Shown here: in pieces, positions 8,089-16,331 of the stretch
Numbering within the stretch: the stretch's first letter is position 1
Layout of the letters: the number at the start of each line of letters is the position of its first letter
Assembly (NCBI GenBank): GCA_003222635.1
Contig: QHWQ01000309.1
Location: 1 to 35,613, forward strand
Length of the DNA stretch: 35,613 bases
Source of the DNA: Acidobacteriota bacterium
GTDB lineage: Bacteria > Acidobacteriota > Vicinamibacteria > Vicinamibacterales > UBA2999
Reading direction: 5' to 3'
Program-made: the position numbers and the translations under genes
The notes under the pieces: model-generated
What the model was told of the DNA's origin: nothing
Seen by the model: the letters and a program-made list of their open reading frames with translations, nothing else
Databases searched by the model: none

Positions 8089-9192
8089 ATGAAGATTTTG
8101 CTGTGTGCGCTGTTCGCGCTCGCGTCCTCACCGGCATTCGCGCAGCAGACCGTTCCCGACATTCCCTTCGATTCGAGCGCCGACTTCCTGAAGCTGCCGG
8201 CCGGCATGAACTTCGGCGAGGTGCCGGGCGTGGCGGTGAACTCGAAGGGGCACGTCTTCGTCTTCACGCGTTCCAACAGCGCGGGCGGTCCCGCCTACGC
8301 GCCGACGGCCGCGCAGCTGCTCGAGTTCGGGCCGAAGGGCGAGTTCATCCGCGAGATCGGCAAGGGCCTCTACGGCTGGTCGTTCGCGCACAGCGTGCGC
8401 ATCGACAAGGACGACAACATCTGGGCGATCGACAAGGGCTCCGACATGATCATCAAGTTCGATCAGTCGGGCCGCGTGCAGATGGTCTTCGGCCGGCGGA
8501 AGGAATCCGCGGACGATGAAACCAAACCGTGGGAACACGTCAATCCGCCGCTGCCGCCGATCGATGGACTGTTCCGTCAGCCGACCGACGTCGCATGGGA
8601 CTCCGAGGGCAACATCTATATCACCGACGGCTACATCAACTCACGCGTGGCCAAGTACGACAAGAACGCCGACTGGGTGAAGTCGTGGGGCACGCCGGGT
8701 AAGGGGCCCGGACAGTTCAACCTGCCGCACGCGATCGCCATCGATCGCAACAACAACGTGTATGTCGGCGATCGCAGCAACCGCCGCATCCAGGTGTTCG
8801 ATACCGACGGCAAGTTCCTCCGCATGTTCACCATCGACGTGCCGCCGGTGCCTGGGACGAAGGCGGTCAACGGCGCCACGCCGACCGGCGAGCGGCTTGC
8901 GGCCGTCATCGGTGCGCCGAATTCGATCTGCATCACGCCGGGACAAAACCAGGTGCTGTTCGTCGGCGAATCCACGTTTCCGGGCCGCGTGTTCAAGGTC
9001 TCGCTCGATGGCAGAGTGCTCGGCGTGATCGGCCGCTCGGGACGCCAGCTGAAACAGTTTTCCGGCGCGCACGCGCTGGCGTGTCCGTCGGAGACCGAAG
9101 TCTACGTGGCGGAAACGTCGAACTGGCGCGTGCAGAAGCTGACGCTGCACACCACGCCGCAGCAGACCGCGAGAGCCCGCGAATCGCGTTAG
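8089..9192 (+). CDS. exported NHL-repeat beta-propeller, PAL-like
   Basis: The 367-residue product has a signal peptide (about 1-19, ending PAFAQ) and a six-bladed NHL propeller. Blades are marked by GVAVNSKGHVFVFTR, SVRIDKDDNIWAIDKG, DVAWDSEGNIYITDGYINSRV, AIAIDRNNNVYVGDRSNRRIQVF and a last blade ending AETSNWRVQKL. The layout resembles peptidyl-alpha-hydroxyglycine alpha-amidating lyase and related sugar-lactone or binding propellers, but activity is not shown. ATG 8089 has a good ACGGAGG ribosome site at 8076-8082; an upstream in-frame ATG at 8068 would spoil the signal peptide. A paralogue of the same build lies at 17435-18532 on the other strand. A long 9-bp-period hairpin follows the gene. 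Confidence 0.88.
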   Translation: MKILLCALFALASSPAFAQQTVPDIPFDSSADFLKLPAGMNFGEVPGVAVNSKGHVFVFTRSNSAGGPAYAPTAAQLLEFGPKGEFIREIGKGLYGWSFAHSVRIDKDDNIWAIDKGSDMIIKFDQSGRVQMVFGRRKESADDETKPWEHVNPPLPPIDGLFRQPTDVAWDSEGNIYITDGYINSRVAKYDKNADWVKSWGTPGKGPGQFNLPHAIAIDRNNNVYVGDRSNRRIQVFDTDGKFLRMFTIDVPPVPGTKAVNGATPTGERLAAVIGAPNSICITPGQNQVLFVGESTFPGRVFKVSLDGRVLGVIGRSGRQLKQFSGAHALACPSETEVYVAETSNWRVQKLTLHTTPQQTARARESR

Positions 9193-9232
9193 CGCCGGGG
9201 GGAAGTCGGGTTGAGATTTCAGTCTTGAATCA

Positions 9233-9304
9233 CGAAGGTCGCGAAGGACGCGAAGATCGCGAAAGTCATTTTTTGTGACCTTCGCGTTCTTCGCGCTTCG
9301 TGGT
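9233..9304. terminator. hairpin of 9-bp units between convergent genes
   Basis: The left arm (9233-9267) has four 9-base units of the type GCGAAGGAC. The right arm (9277-9304) has the complementary words in the same period. The loop contains a run of six T (9269-9274). Both flanking genes end in TAG. It probably terminates transcription from both sides. The same 9-base word recurs at 17396-17430. Confidence 0.65.
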
Positions 9305-9312
9305 TATGACGT

Positions 9313-9843
9313 CTACTGGACGCGAACGAGCTGCCCGCGCGAGAATCCGCCCGGATTCGTCGTCGAGTGCACGTTGAAGTAGAACGCCGGCGGGTTGTTG
9401 ATGATCTGCTGCACGAGCGCGGGGTCGGCGAACACGCCGGTGAAGCTGAACTCCCCCGTTCCGTCGTCCAGCACGCGCGTGTTCGCCGTGGCGAGGCCCG
9501 TGCTGATGATCACTGGACCGTTCACGCCGGCGGGAGCGGGATGGATGTGCGCGCCGACGATTGTGGTGCCGGGAGGATAGCCGGTGAGCTGGAAGTAGAA
9601 GGTGCCGACGGCGCCGGTAATCGCGCCGCCCGCGTCGCGCGTCAGATCGAACTGAATCTGCACGGCGCCGTGGCCGGCCTGTTCGGCGTTGGAGACCGGA
9701 GGCACTTCGTTGCTGGGAACCAGAGTCGCCGAGAAGACCACCGGCGCAGCCGACGGCGTGGTCGTCCCGTTGTCATTGCAGGCGGCCAGGAACACACACG
9801 AGGCAATGGCGAAGAGCGCTATCGATCGATGCATGCGGGACAT
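9313..9843 (-). CDS. CHRD-domain lipoprotein
   Basis: From ATG 9843 the product has 176 residues. A lipoprotein signal peptide ends in the lipobox LAAC (VFLAACNDNG), so the protein is lipid-anchored. The rest is a single CHRD domain: FSATLVPSNEVPPV, a central IQFDLTRDAGG, GAHIHPAPAGVNGPVI (the conserved HIH region), TGVFADPALVQQIINNPPAF and YFNVHSTTNPGGFSRGQLV. CHRD domains occur in chordin and in many bacterial exported proteins; their bacterial role is unclear. I chose the second Met (9843) because GAAGGA lies 10 bases upstream; ATG 9867 and ATG 9834 are alternatives. It is monocistronic as far as can be seen. Confidence 0.88.
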   Translation of the reverse strand: MSRMHRSIALFAIASCVFLAACNDNGTTTPSAAPVVFSATLVPSNEVPPVSNAEQAGHGAVQIQFDLTRDAGGAITGAVGTFYFQLTGYPPGTTIVGAHIHPAPAGVNGPVIISTGLATANTRVLDDGTGEFSFTGVFADPALVQQIINNPPAFYFNVHSTTNPGGFSRGQLVRVQ

Positions 9844-9883
9844 TCTAGAGCGTTCCTTCGCTGTCAAAGCTCTGCTGTTGGTT

Positions 9884-10687
9884 TTAGTGGTGGTCGTCGG
9901 TGACGATGTGCGGGCCGTCCTGCTCCAGGCAGGGCGGGTCTTCCTCGAGCAGCGCCTTCGGATTCGGATTCAGCTTCAGATTCCGGGGGGTCATCTCCCA
10001 CGCCTTGGTGAAAACAACCGGATCCTCCACGGTCGCCGCCCACGTCAGCGCGTCGCCCTTGCGTGAGAGGCGCTCGACGACATGCATCTTGTTGCTGTGG
10101 AACCAGCCGTCGGCGCCCAGCCAGCTGTCCTCCACCAGCTTCGCCGTGTCGATGACGAGCGTGTCGTCCTCCCATCGGCCGACGGAATCGCCGTTCCACG
10201 TCCAGTCCGCGTCGGCGTTGTGCGCGCGGCCGTCGGTCGGAATCGTCCGGAACGTGTTTCGCCCCTGGTAAAGCAGCACGACGAGGCCTGGCGTCTGCAC
10301 GATCTGGCTGGGCGGTCCCAGCCGCGGCACGCCGAGCGGCTTGCAGTAGAACGCCGGATCGTTGAACTGCCGCTTGTCGGAGAGCAGCTGCACCTTCCCG
10401 GCGAGCTCCGGTTTGTAGGGCGGCTTGTTCGGTTCCGCCGCCTGACGCTCCTTCGCCGCGCGATCCATCTCGTCGAAGATGCGCTTGTCGTCGGGGTTGG
10501 TGCGCACGGGGAAGAGGATGCGCGTGGACTGTCCAGGCGCGAGCGCTTTCACGGCCTCTTCTCTGCCGGCCCAGACGCCGCTCAGATCCGGATGACCGTC
10601 GGCTGTTCGCCGCTGCGCGAGCGCGGGTGATGCACAGAGCGCGGCGATCGCCATCGCCGCGACGAGCGACGACATCGCGCGAGCCAT
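9884..10687 (-). CDS. exported family-A protein, unknown function (paralogue 1)
   Basis: The 267-residue protein has a signal peptide (about 1-24, ending PALAQ). It belongs to an uncharacterised exported family that I can define from three copies here. Shared blocks are DLSGVW near the N-terminus, IVQTPGLVVLLYQGRNTFR in the middle, IPTDGR, GRWEDDTLVIDT, HSNKMHVVERLSR and VEDPVVFTKAW near the C-terminus. The fold appears to be beta-rich. It starts directly after the stop codon of the DUF6152 gene upstream, so the two are almost certainly translated together. The Asp in WEDDTLV replaces a Gly seen in the other copies. The C-terminus (EDPPCLEQDGPHIVTDDHH) is acidic and His-rich, which could bind metal. 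Confidence 0.82.
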   Translation of the reverse strand: MARAMSSLVAAMAIAALCASPALAQRRTADGHPDLSGVWAGREEAVKALAPGQSTRILFPVRTNPDDKRIFDEMDRAAKERQAAEPNKPPYKPELAGKVQLLSDKRQFNDPAFYCKPLGVPRLGPPSQIVQTPGLVVLLYQGRNTFRTIPTDGRAHNADADWTWNGDSVGRWEDDTLVIDTAKLVEDSWLGADGWFHSNKMHVVERLSRKGDALTWAATVEDPVVFTKAWEMTPRNLKLNPNPKALLEEDPPCLEQDGPHIVTDDHH

Positions 10688-11092
10688 TTACGGATTCTCC
10701 TTCGACGCGTCGCCGAGCCAGATTTCCAGCTTGTGGCCGTCGGCGAAGGTGATCGTCCGCAGGAACGCGAGGTTGGCGCCGTCGCGCGCGCGGAAGGCGA
10801 GGATGCTGACGGTCTCGCCGTAGCCGAGCAGGTCGCGCGTCAACCCGCCGCGCCGCAAATTCCCCGGCGGCAGCGTCGTCACCGCCCACTTCGTCACGGC
10901 GCCCTTGTCGTCCTTCACGTCCAGATAGACGTAGACGTGCGGGTTCACCCAGTCCACCTTCGTGACGGTTCCCTTGAGCGTGATCGACTGATTGATGTCG
11001 TATTCCGACTGGAGGGAGTGATGCGCCAGCGCCGGCGCCGCCGCGCCCGAGAGCGCCACGGCCATCGCGCCGGTCCACAGGATGTATTTCAT
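10688..11092 (-). CDS. DUF6152 family exported protein (copy 1)
   Basis: The 134-residue protein has a signal peptide (about 1-23, ending PALA) and the hallmark AHHS immediately after cleavage. YDINQSITLKGTVTKVDWVN, PHVYVYLDVKD and GLTRDLLGYGETVSI follow, matching DUF6152. The mature N-terminus thus begins His-His, a possible metal site. The function is not established. A strong GGAGGA ribosome site precedes the ATG. It lies between a TonB receptor gene (30 bases upstream) and a family-A gene (0 bases downstream), repeating the arrangement at 14153-16331. Its C-terminus (DGHKLEIWLGDASKENP) resembles that of the second copy (DGRKLLMGSSAGND). Confidence 0.88.
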   Translation of the reverse strand: MKYILWTGAMAVALSGAAAPALAHHSLQSEYDINQSITLKGTVTKVDWVNPHVYVYLDVKDDKGAVTKWAVTTLPPGNLRRGGLTRDLLGYGETVSILAFRARDGANLAFLRTITFADGHKLEIWLGDASKENP

Positions 11093-11122
11093 CGATTCCT
11101 CCGAAGATGCGGCAATTATGGA

Positions 11123-14059
11123 CTAGAAGCTGATATTCGCGCTGAACTGAAGAATCCGCGGCTCGAGGACGAGCGTCGGCACCAGCCAGCGGCCGCCGAA
11201 CGCGTTGGTATCCGCCAGCACCGATCCCGAATTCGTCACGTTGTACAGGTCGACGTTGCCCTGCACCTTCACGCGCTGCGTCAGCCGCACGGTCTTGCCG
11301 ATGCGCAGATCCAGGCGCGTCGTCCGCTTGTCGAAGTACGTGCTCGGCGCGAGCAGACCCACCGTCGCGGTACGGACGCCGCCGGCGAGATCGCGTCCGA
11401 GCGACGGCGCGATCGATGCCGTCGCCGCGGCCCAATCCGCCGTGTACGCGGGTCCCGAAAGATTCTGATAGAGCGCGCTGACGAAGAACTCGCGCGGCAG
11501 CGGGTAGCTGCCATTCAGCTTGATCTGCGTGTTGCCCGAGAAGGGCGATGTCACGCGGCAGAACGGACTGGTCGGCGTCACCGCGAAGCTGCCGGTGATG
11601 TTCAGCTCGGGCACGGCCTTGCGCACGTCGCAGACATCGCTGGTCGTGCGTCCCGTGTCGATGCCGCCGCCGAGCCGCGCGCCCGACGCGAAGCGCGCAT
11701 CCATCGCGAAGGTGAAGAAGTTCGACACCTGCGTCTGCGTGCCGAAGTCCTTCGCGGGCCGCACGAGGTTGTTCGACTGGCCGAACTTCCCCGGGACGAC
11801 GTCGTAGAGATCGCACACCTGATATCCGCCGCCGTCGGGCAGCCGCGGATCGCGCGGCGCGTTCACGCAGAAGCTGTTGAAATCCGCGGGGCCGACCGAC
11901 AGGTTGTCGGTCACGCGGAAGTTGCCGTACCAATTGCGATAGTAGCCGACGGTCATCGACATGTCGCGGCCGATCTGGCGCTGCAGCTCCGCGCTCATGT
12001 CCCAGTTGTACGGCCGCACGCCGAATCCCTTCAGCACCGAATCGGAGTAGCGGGTCGTCACGACCGGGTTGCCGAAGTTCTGATTCTGCAGCGGCCCGCA
12101 CTCGCCGTTGGCCACACGGCTCGCCAGGTTGCAGTCCGGCGCGTAGTTGCCGTTGCTGTCCGTCCACGCGCGATTGACCTGGTTCACCGACGCCACGATC
12201 GGGTTGTTCGCATTCGCAATCTCGACAACCGATCGATTCACGTAGCGGCCGAGCGACGCCTTCAACGCGGTCTTGCCGTCGCCGAACAGATCGTAGGCGG
12301 CGCCGACGCGCGGATTCAGGTCCTTCCAGAGCGGCACGTTGTTCACCTGCGCGTACTCGCGCTCGGGAAGCCAGCCGTTCGGCGTCGCCGCGACATGCTG
12401 CGCGGGGACGTAGCCGTTGAAGTAGTCGTAGCGCAGCCCGAGGTTCAGCGTGAGGCGGCGAATCGCCCACTGATCCTGCGCGTAGAGTCCCATGTCGTGG
12501 CGGAAGCGGTTCTGCAGCTCGTACGGCGTGGCGTACTGCGTCAGGCTGACCGGCACGCCGTTGCTGAACGTGTAGCTGATGTTCGCGGTCGAGGCGACGC
12601 GATACGCCTTGAGGATGCCTTGCTCATCCTGGAAGCCGAACTTCAACGCATGGCTGCCGGTGACGTACGACGCGGAGAAGCGCTCGCCGTAGCGGTCCTG
12701 CACGTTCGGATCGTCGTACGTTTCCCGCGCGTTGAACCTGACGCCCGTCGTCTGCTCGAGGATGGAGATCGTGTCCTTCATCACGCCCGGCTGACGGAAC
12801 TCGGGCCAGTGATTGATCGTCGCGGAGAAGGAGCCATCGAGCAGCAGCCGGCTGGTGAAGGGCGCGGTCCACGATGTCTGGTAGAAGCCGGTCGGACGGA
12901 AGTGATAGGCGCGGATCGCTTCGGGCGCCATGCCGACGCCGGAGCTGATCGTGCCCGTGCGGCAGATGCACGCATCCTGGAAGTCGCCGAAGAAGCTGAA
13001 TTTCTGTTTCGGCGTCGCCTGCCACGTGATGCGCGCCGCCTTCGACTCGAACCACTGCGTGCGGTTCGCGGGCCGCGCCGGATCCGGTGTGTAGAAGGGC
13101 GACCCCTGCGTCTTGTTCCAGTAGAAGCCGGCGAAGATGTAGTTGTTGCCCCATTCGCGCGCGGAGGCGAAGAACCACACCTTGTCCTTCTTGATCGGAC
13201 CGCCGAGCGTTGCGGTCGCATCGTAGACATTCAGCGGCCGATTGACGGAGGTGAGCCCGCGCGCTTGCAGATCGCTGTTCAGGTTGTCGCCCGACAGATC
13301 CGAGTTCGTGTAGAGACCGGACAGCGTGCCCGCGAACAGATTGCCGCCATCCTTCGGCACCATGTTGATCAGCACGCCCTCGGCGTTGCCTTCCGCGGTG
13401 ATGCCGCTCGCCTGCAGCGTCATCTCCGAGACGAGCGCGGGGTTGAGCTGATACCCCGCGTTGCCCGTCATGTTCTGCACGCTCATGCCGTCGAACTGCG
13501 TGCGCGTGCCGCCCTTGCCGTGGAAGTTGCCGCCGACCTGCGTCGCGTAGATGCCGCCGACGTCCGCGATGCCCGCGAGGCCGAGCGTGACGCCGATGAG
13601 CGCGTTCGGATTCTTGATGCTCGTCGGCAGCACGTCGAGCGTCTCGGAGGTGAGCACCGTCTGCCGCCGGACATTCTGCGTGTCGACGAGCGGCGTCTCG
13701 CCGCTGACCGTGATCGTCTCCGACAGCGTGCTGACCTGCAGATCCGCGTTGACCGGCGCCGTGAAGCCGGCCGTCAGCACGATCCCCTCGCGCCGCAGCG
13801 TGCTGAAGCCCTGGAGCGTGAAGGTCACCGCGTAGGTGCCGGGCGGCAGGTTGACCACGTTGTACCGACCTTCGCCGTCGGTGACGGCGACGCGCACGCG
13901 CTCGATCAGCGCGGGGCTCGACGCCTCAACCGAGACGCCGGGGAGCACGCCGCCCGACGCATCGCGTACGGTGCCGGCGATGCCGCTCGCCTGCTGCGCG
14001 TACGCCAGAGAAGAAATGAGACAGAGACCCGCCGTCAATGACAGAAGAACCCGCCGCAT
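11123..14059 (-). CDS. TonB-dependent receptor, carboxypeptidase-regulatory N-domain
   Basis: The 978-residue receptor has the same architecture as the 1719 gene but is clearly diverged. It has a signal peptide (about 1-22, ending AYAQQ) and a transthyretin-like domain (GIAGTVRDASGGVLPGVSVEA, then DGEGRYNVVNLPPGTYAV). The plug follows (ETITVSGETPLVDTQ; LDVLPTSIKNPNALIGVTLG; FDGMSVQNMTG), then a long barrel. It terminates in Phe (LQFSANISF). AGGGGG 4 bases before the ATG is a usable ribosome site. It sits between two DUF6152/family-A groups transcribed in the same direction, so its substrate may be linked to those proteins. A 24-base imperfect inverted repeat lies just upstream and could separate it from the 14153 gene. 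Confidence 0.93.
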   Translation of the reverse strand: MRRVLLSLTAGLCLISSLAYAQQASGIAGTVRDASGGVLPGVSVEASSPALIERVRVAVTDGEGRYNVVNLPPGTYAVTFTLQGFSTLRREGIVLTAGFTAPVNADLQVSTLSETITVSGETPLVDTQNVRRQTVLTSETLDVLPTSIKNPNALIGVTLGLAGIADVGGIYATQVGGNFHGKGGTRTQFDGMSVQNMTGNAGYQLNPALVSEMTLQASGITAEGNAEGVLINMVPKDGGNLFAGTLSGLYTNSDLSGDNLNSDLQARGLTSVNRPLNVYDATATLGGPIKKDKVWFFASAREWGNNYIFAGFYWNKTQGSPFYTPDPARPANRTQWFESKAARITWQATPKQKFSFFGDFQDACICRTGTISSGVGMAPEAIRAYHFRPTGFYQTSWTAPFTSRLLLDGSFSATINHWPEFRQPGVMKDTISILEQTTGVRFNARETYDDPNVQDRYGERFSASYVTGSHALKFGFQDEQGILKAYRVASTANISYTFSNGVPVSLTQYATPYELQNRFRHDMGLYAQDQWAIRRLTLNLGLRYDYFNGYVPAQHVAATPNGWLPEREYAQVNNVPLWKDLNPRVGAAYDLFGDGKTALKASLGRYVNRSVVEIANANNPIVASVNQVNRAWTDSNGNYAPDCNLASRVANGECGPLQNQNFGNPVVTTRYSDSVLKGFGVRPYNWDMSAELQRQIGRDMSMTVGYYRNWYGNFRVTDNLSVGPADFNSFCVNAPRDPRLPDGGGYQVCDLYDVVPGKFGQSNNLVRPAKDFGTQTQVSNFFTFAMDARFASGARLGGGIDTGRTTSDVCDVRKAVPELNITGSFAVTPTSPFCRVTSPFSGNTQIKLNGSYPLPREFFVSALYQNLSGPAYTADWAAATASIAPSLGRDLAGGVRTATVGLLAPSTYFDKRTTRLDLRIGKTVRLTQRVKVQGNVDLYNVTNSGSVLADTNAFGGRWLVPTLVLEPRILQFSANISF

Positions 14060-14072
14060 GAGACCCCCTTGT

Positions 14073-14155
14073 TAGTTGGTAGTTGGTGGTTAGTAGTTGG
14101 TAGGTGATGGTTCATCGTTCGTGACTACGAACTACCAACTACCAACCACGAACTA
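14073..14155 (-). repeat. inverted heptamer arrays enclosing a stop codon
   Basis: The left arm is a TAGTTGG-type 7-base array from 14073. The right arm, read on the minus strand from 14155, is TAGTTCG, TGGTTGG, TAGTTGG, TAGTTCG. Positions 14080-14103 and 14132-14155 pair at 22 of 24 bases. The first TAG of the right arm is the stop codon of the 14153 gene. It may act as terminator or mRNA 3'-end shield for that gene, upstream of the TonB receptor. Confidence 0.7.
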
Positions 14156-15103
14156 TTTCCGCGCCGCGTCAGCGGCGCGTGCTGCACTCAGCATGTGCTC
14201 GAGTCCGAGATTCCCTTCGTGGCAGGCGTATTCGTAGATCAGGCCGTCGATGCGGTTCCACGGCAGCTTCGCGGTCCACGGGCGCGTCCACGTGTCGGCA
14301 TCCGCCACGGTGAACTCGTAGTCGATCGTGCGATCGCTGATGCGCGTGAAGCGCTCGACGAGCGTCATGTTCTTCGTCGCGTACTGGAACGTGGAGCCGC
14401 GCCCTTCATCCGTGAAGTTCGTCGTCTCGACGACCAGGGTGCTGCCTTCCCAATGGCCCCGCGAATCACCCAGCCACTGGCGGACGGTCGACGGCAGATG
14501 GGTGCTCCCGCCGATCGGGATGAGCCGCGTTTCGTGCACCTGCTCCTGCAGGATGGCCACCATGCCCGGCGCCTGCACGATCTCGTAGTTGTTGTTGTAG
14601 CCGGTGGAGAGGCGCGGCAGCGCCGAGCGGATGATGCAGCGGCTGTAGACGTCGAAGTCGAGCCAGGAGGCCGCGAACTTCTCGTTGTCGGACGCCCTGC
14701 GTTCTTCCTCGCGGCGCTTCTGCGCGGCGGGGGTCAGCGGCGGAATCTTTCCGTCGGGCGGATCGACGATCAGCGACGTGCGGCGATCCGCGACGATCTT
14801 GTTGCCGCGATCCCACCACACCTGGTTGTACGCGAGGTTGACGTCCTGCACGGTGCCGGGCGTGCGGTTGTCCACGTTGCCGGCCTCGACGAGCTGCTTC
14901 TCGTACGCCGCGGCTTCCGCTTCCGTCAGCACCGGCTTGTCTTTGAACCGCGCCGGACGTTCGAGCGGCGTCAACGTCTGGTTCGACCAGGTCCCCTGCA
15001 GGTCGGGATCGCCCCATGGCGTGCGCCACTGTGTTTTGCCGTTCTGTGCCGCGAGCGGGGCAAGCGCCAGTACCAGTAATGTCGCGAGTGCAACTGCGCG
15101 CAT
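14153..15103 (-). CDS. exported family-A protein, unknown function (paralogue 2)
   Basis: The 316-residue paralogue of the 9884 and 15519 products has a signal peptide (ending PLAAQ). Family blocks are present: DLQGTWSN, then IVQAPGMVAILQEQVHETR, IPIGGS, GHWEGSTLVVETTNF, MTLVERFTR and VADADTWTRPW. The C-terminal block LIYEYACHEGN contains a lone Cys-His pair (CHE), absent from paralogue 1 and modified in paralogue 3 (EFKCVPF). A role in binding or modifying a small molecule in the periplasm is only a guess. AAGGGAG abuts the ATG at 15109, which leaves no spacing, so ATG 15103, 6 bases away, is the better start. It follows DUF6152 copy 2 closely and ends inside an inverted heptamer repeat. Confidence 0.82.
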   Translation of the reverse strand: MRAVALATLLVLALAPLAAQNGKTQWRTPWGDPDLQGTWSNQTLTPLERPARFKDKPVLTEAEAAAYEKQLVEAGNVDNRTPGTVQDVNLAYNQVWWDRGNKIVADRRTSLIVDPPDGKIPPLTPAAQKRREEERRASDNEKFAASWLDFDVYSRCIIRSALPRLSTGYNNNYEIVQAPGMVAILQEQVHETRLIPIGGSTHLPSTVRQWLGDSRGHWEGSTLVVETTNFTDEGRGSTFQYATKNMTLVERFTRISDRTIDYEFTVADADTWTRPWTAKLPWNRIDGLIYEYACHEGNLGLEHMLSAARAADAARK

Positions 15104-15114
15104 GGCCATCTCCC

Positions 15115-15522
15115 TTACTTGCTCTGAGCGTCGTTGCCGGCCGACGACCCCATCAGGAGCTTGCGGCCGTCGGGCAGCGTCATGTCGCGGCCGTTGGCCC
15201 GCTTCGCGCCGTCGCGCGCTTCATAGCCGCTCACGACGATCTCGGTGCCCACCGGCAGCGCCTCGCGCGTGAAGCCGAGGCGGAACAGCGTGTTCGGCGT
15301 CCCCGCTTCGATGCCCCATTCCTCGCTGGTGCCGTCCGGCTTCTTCACGTCGATCCAGATCCACGAGTGCGGGTTGATCCACTGCACGCGCTTCACCGTG
15401 CCCTGCAGCGTGATCGGCTTGTTGACGTCGAACTCCGCGGAGAACGAGTGATGCGCGAGCGCGGCTGTCGCGGTCAGGCCGAGAGCGATCGCGGCAATCG
15501 CGGCGATGTGTGTCGGTTTCAT
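15115..15522 (-). CDS. DUF6152 family exported protein (copy 2)
   Basis: The 135-residue protein has a signal peptide ending AALA followed by the AHHSFSAEFDVNKPI hallmark. LQGTVKRVQWINPHSWIWID, EEWGIEAGTPNTLFRLGF and GTEIVVSGYEARDGAKRANG follow. It is the second DUF6152 protein here and matches copy 1 along its length. ATG 15522 is preceded by AGGAAG and overlaps the stop of the upstream family-A gene in an ATGA, so translation is probably coupled. A longer frame back to 15633 would run through that gene and was not used. The function is unknown; the operon context suggests it works with a family-A partner. Confidence 0.88.
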   Translation of the reverse strand: MKPTHIAAIAAIALGLTATAALAHHSFSAEFDVNKPITLQGTVKRVQWINPHSWIWIDVKKPDGTSEEWGIEAGTPNTLFRLGFTREALPVGTEIVVSGYEARDGAKRANGRDMTLPDGRKLLMGSSAGNDAQSK

Positions 15523-16331
15523 TTCTTCCTCAGGTTTCCGTAGATCAGTTCTTCGGAGAAGGGCACGCACTTGAACTCGAGAAATTGCGCGTTCTTGTCG
15601 AGCCGGCGGTAGAGCGGCAGCGAAATCTTCCACGGGCGCGTGAACACCTTCGGATCCGTCATCGTTGCTTCGTACTGAATGACGTTATCGCCCATCGGCG
15701 TGTAGCGCTCGGAGACGATCAACTGCTCGCTGTGGAAGTTGCCCGCGCGGTCGAACCACGTGTCTTCGATCTGGTTGGTGACGTTGACGACCAGCGCGTC
15801 GCCCTCCCATTTCGCGCGCGACCATCCCATCCACGCGTCGGCGGGACTTTCACCGACGTCGGTCATGTGGAGGATGCGGCTCGCGCTCGCGAACGGGTAG
15901 GCGATGATGATCTCGTTGTTGCCCTGGATGATCTGAAACGGGAACGGCATGTAGGTGGCGCGCGGCACGCCCGGCATGTAGCACTTTGCCTCCGGGTCGC
16001 TCGTCCACCTGTTCTTGAAATTCTCCTTCTGCTTCTCCGCGGCCCACGGCTGATACGGGATCTCGTTGCCCTCGACGATGCCGACGCCCGCGGGCTCGGA
16101 GAAGAGCGCGCCGAACGGCGCCGGGCCGGGACGCGCGTTGTGCGCGAGGATGTCCCAGTTGGCCTCGGTCATCGCCTGCCAGAGGCCGTTGAAGTTCGGA
16201 TGTCCGGCGATGCGCCCGCCTCCGCCTTGCGGCTTCGGCGTGGCCGGCGTTGTACGCGGTGTCTGAGTCTGCCCGTCGAGCTGGGTAAGCGTGAGCGCGA
16301 GGAGTGCTGTTGCGAGCGCCAGTTTTCGCAT
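15519..16331 (-). CDS. exported family-A protein, unknown function (paralogue 3)
   Basis: From ATG 16331 the product has 270 residues, with a signal peptide (RKLALATALLALTLTQLDGQ) and the family blocks: HPNFNGLWQAM, then PFQIIQGNNEIIIAYP, DAWMGWSRAKWEGDALVVNV, FHSEQLIVSERYTP, TMTDPKVFTRPW and LEFKCVPFSEELIYG. This copy diverges most in the centre: PGVPRATYMPFPF replaces the short GVPRLGPP-like block, and the IPTDGR block is degenerate. AGGAG lies 7 bases before ATG 16331, which I prefer to ATG 16364. The stop overlaps the start of DUF6152 copy 2 by 4 bases. It heads the minus-strand block that runs down to 9884. Confidence 0.82.
   Translation of the reverse strand: MRKLALATALLALTLTQLDGQTQTPRTTPATPKPQGGGGRIAGHPNFNGLWQAMTEANWDILAHNARPGPAPFGALFSEPAGVGIVEGNEIPYQPWAAEKQKENFKNRWTSDPEAKCYMPGVPRATYMPFPFQIIQGNNEIIIAYPFASASRILHMTDVGESPADAWMGWSRAKWEGDALVVNVTNQIEDTWFDRAGNFHSEQLIVSERYTPMGDNVIQYEATMTDPKVFTRPWKISLPLYRRLDKNAQFLEFKCVPFSEELIYGNLRKK

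Noticed and set aside
9081-9278. 65-codon plus-strand frame ending in NHEGREGRED-like sequence
   Set aside because: The first part is a shadow of the NHL gene and the rest is translation of the 9-bp repeat hairpin, not a protein.
10733-14041. 1102-codon plus-strand open frame
   Set aside because: It is antisense to the TonB receptor and DUF6152 genes, is very rich in Arg, Ala and Val, and has no motif; long antisense frames are expected in high-GC genes.
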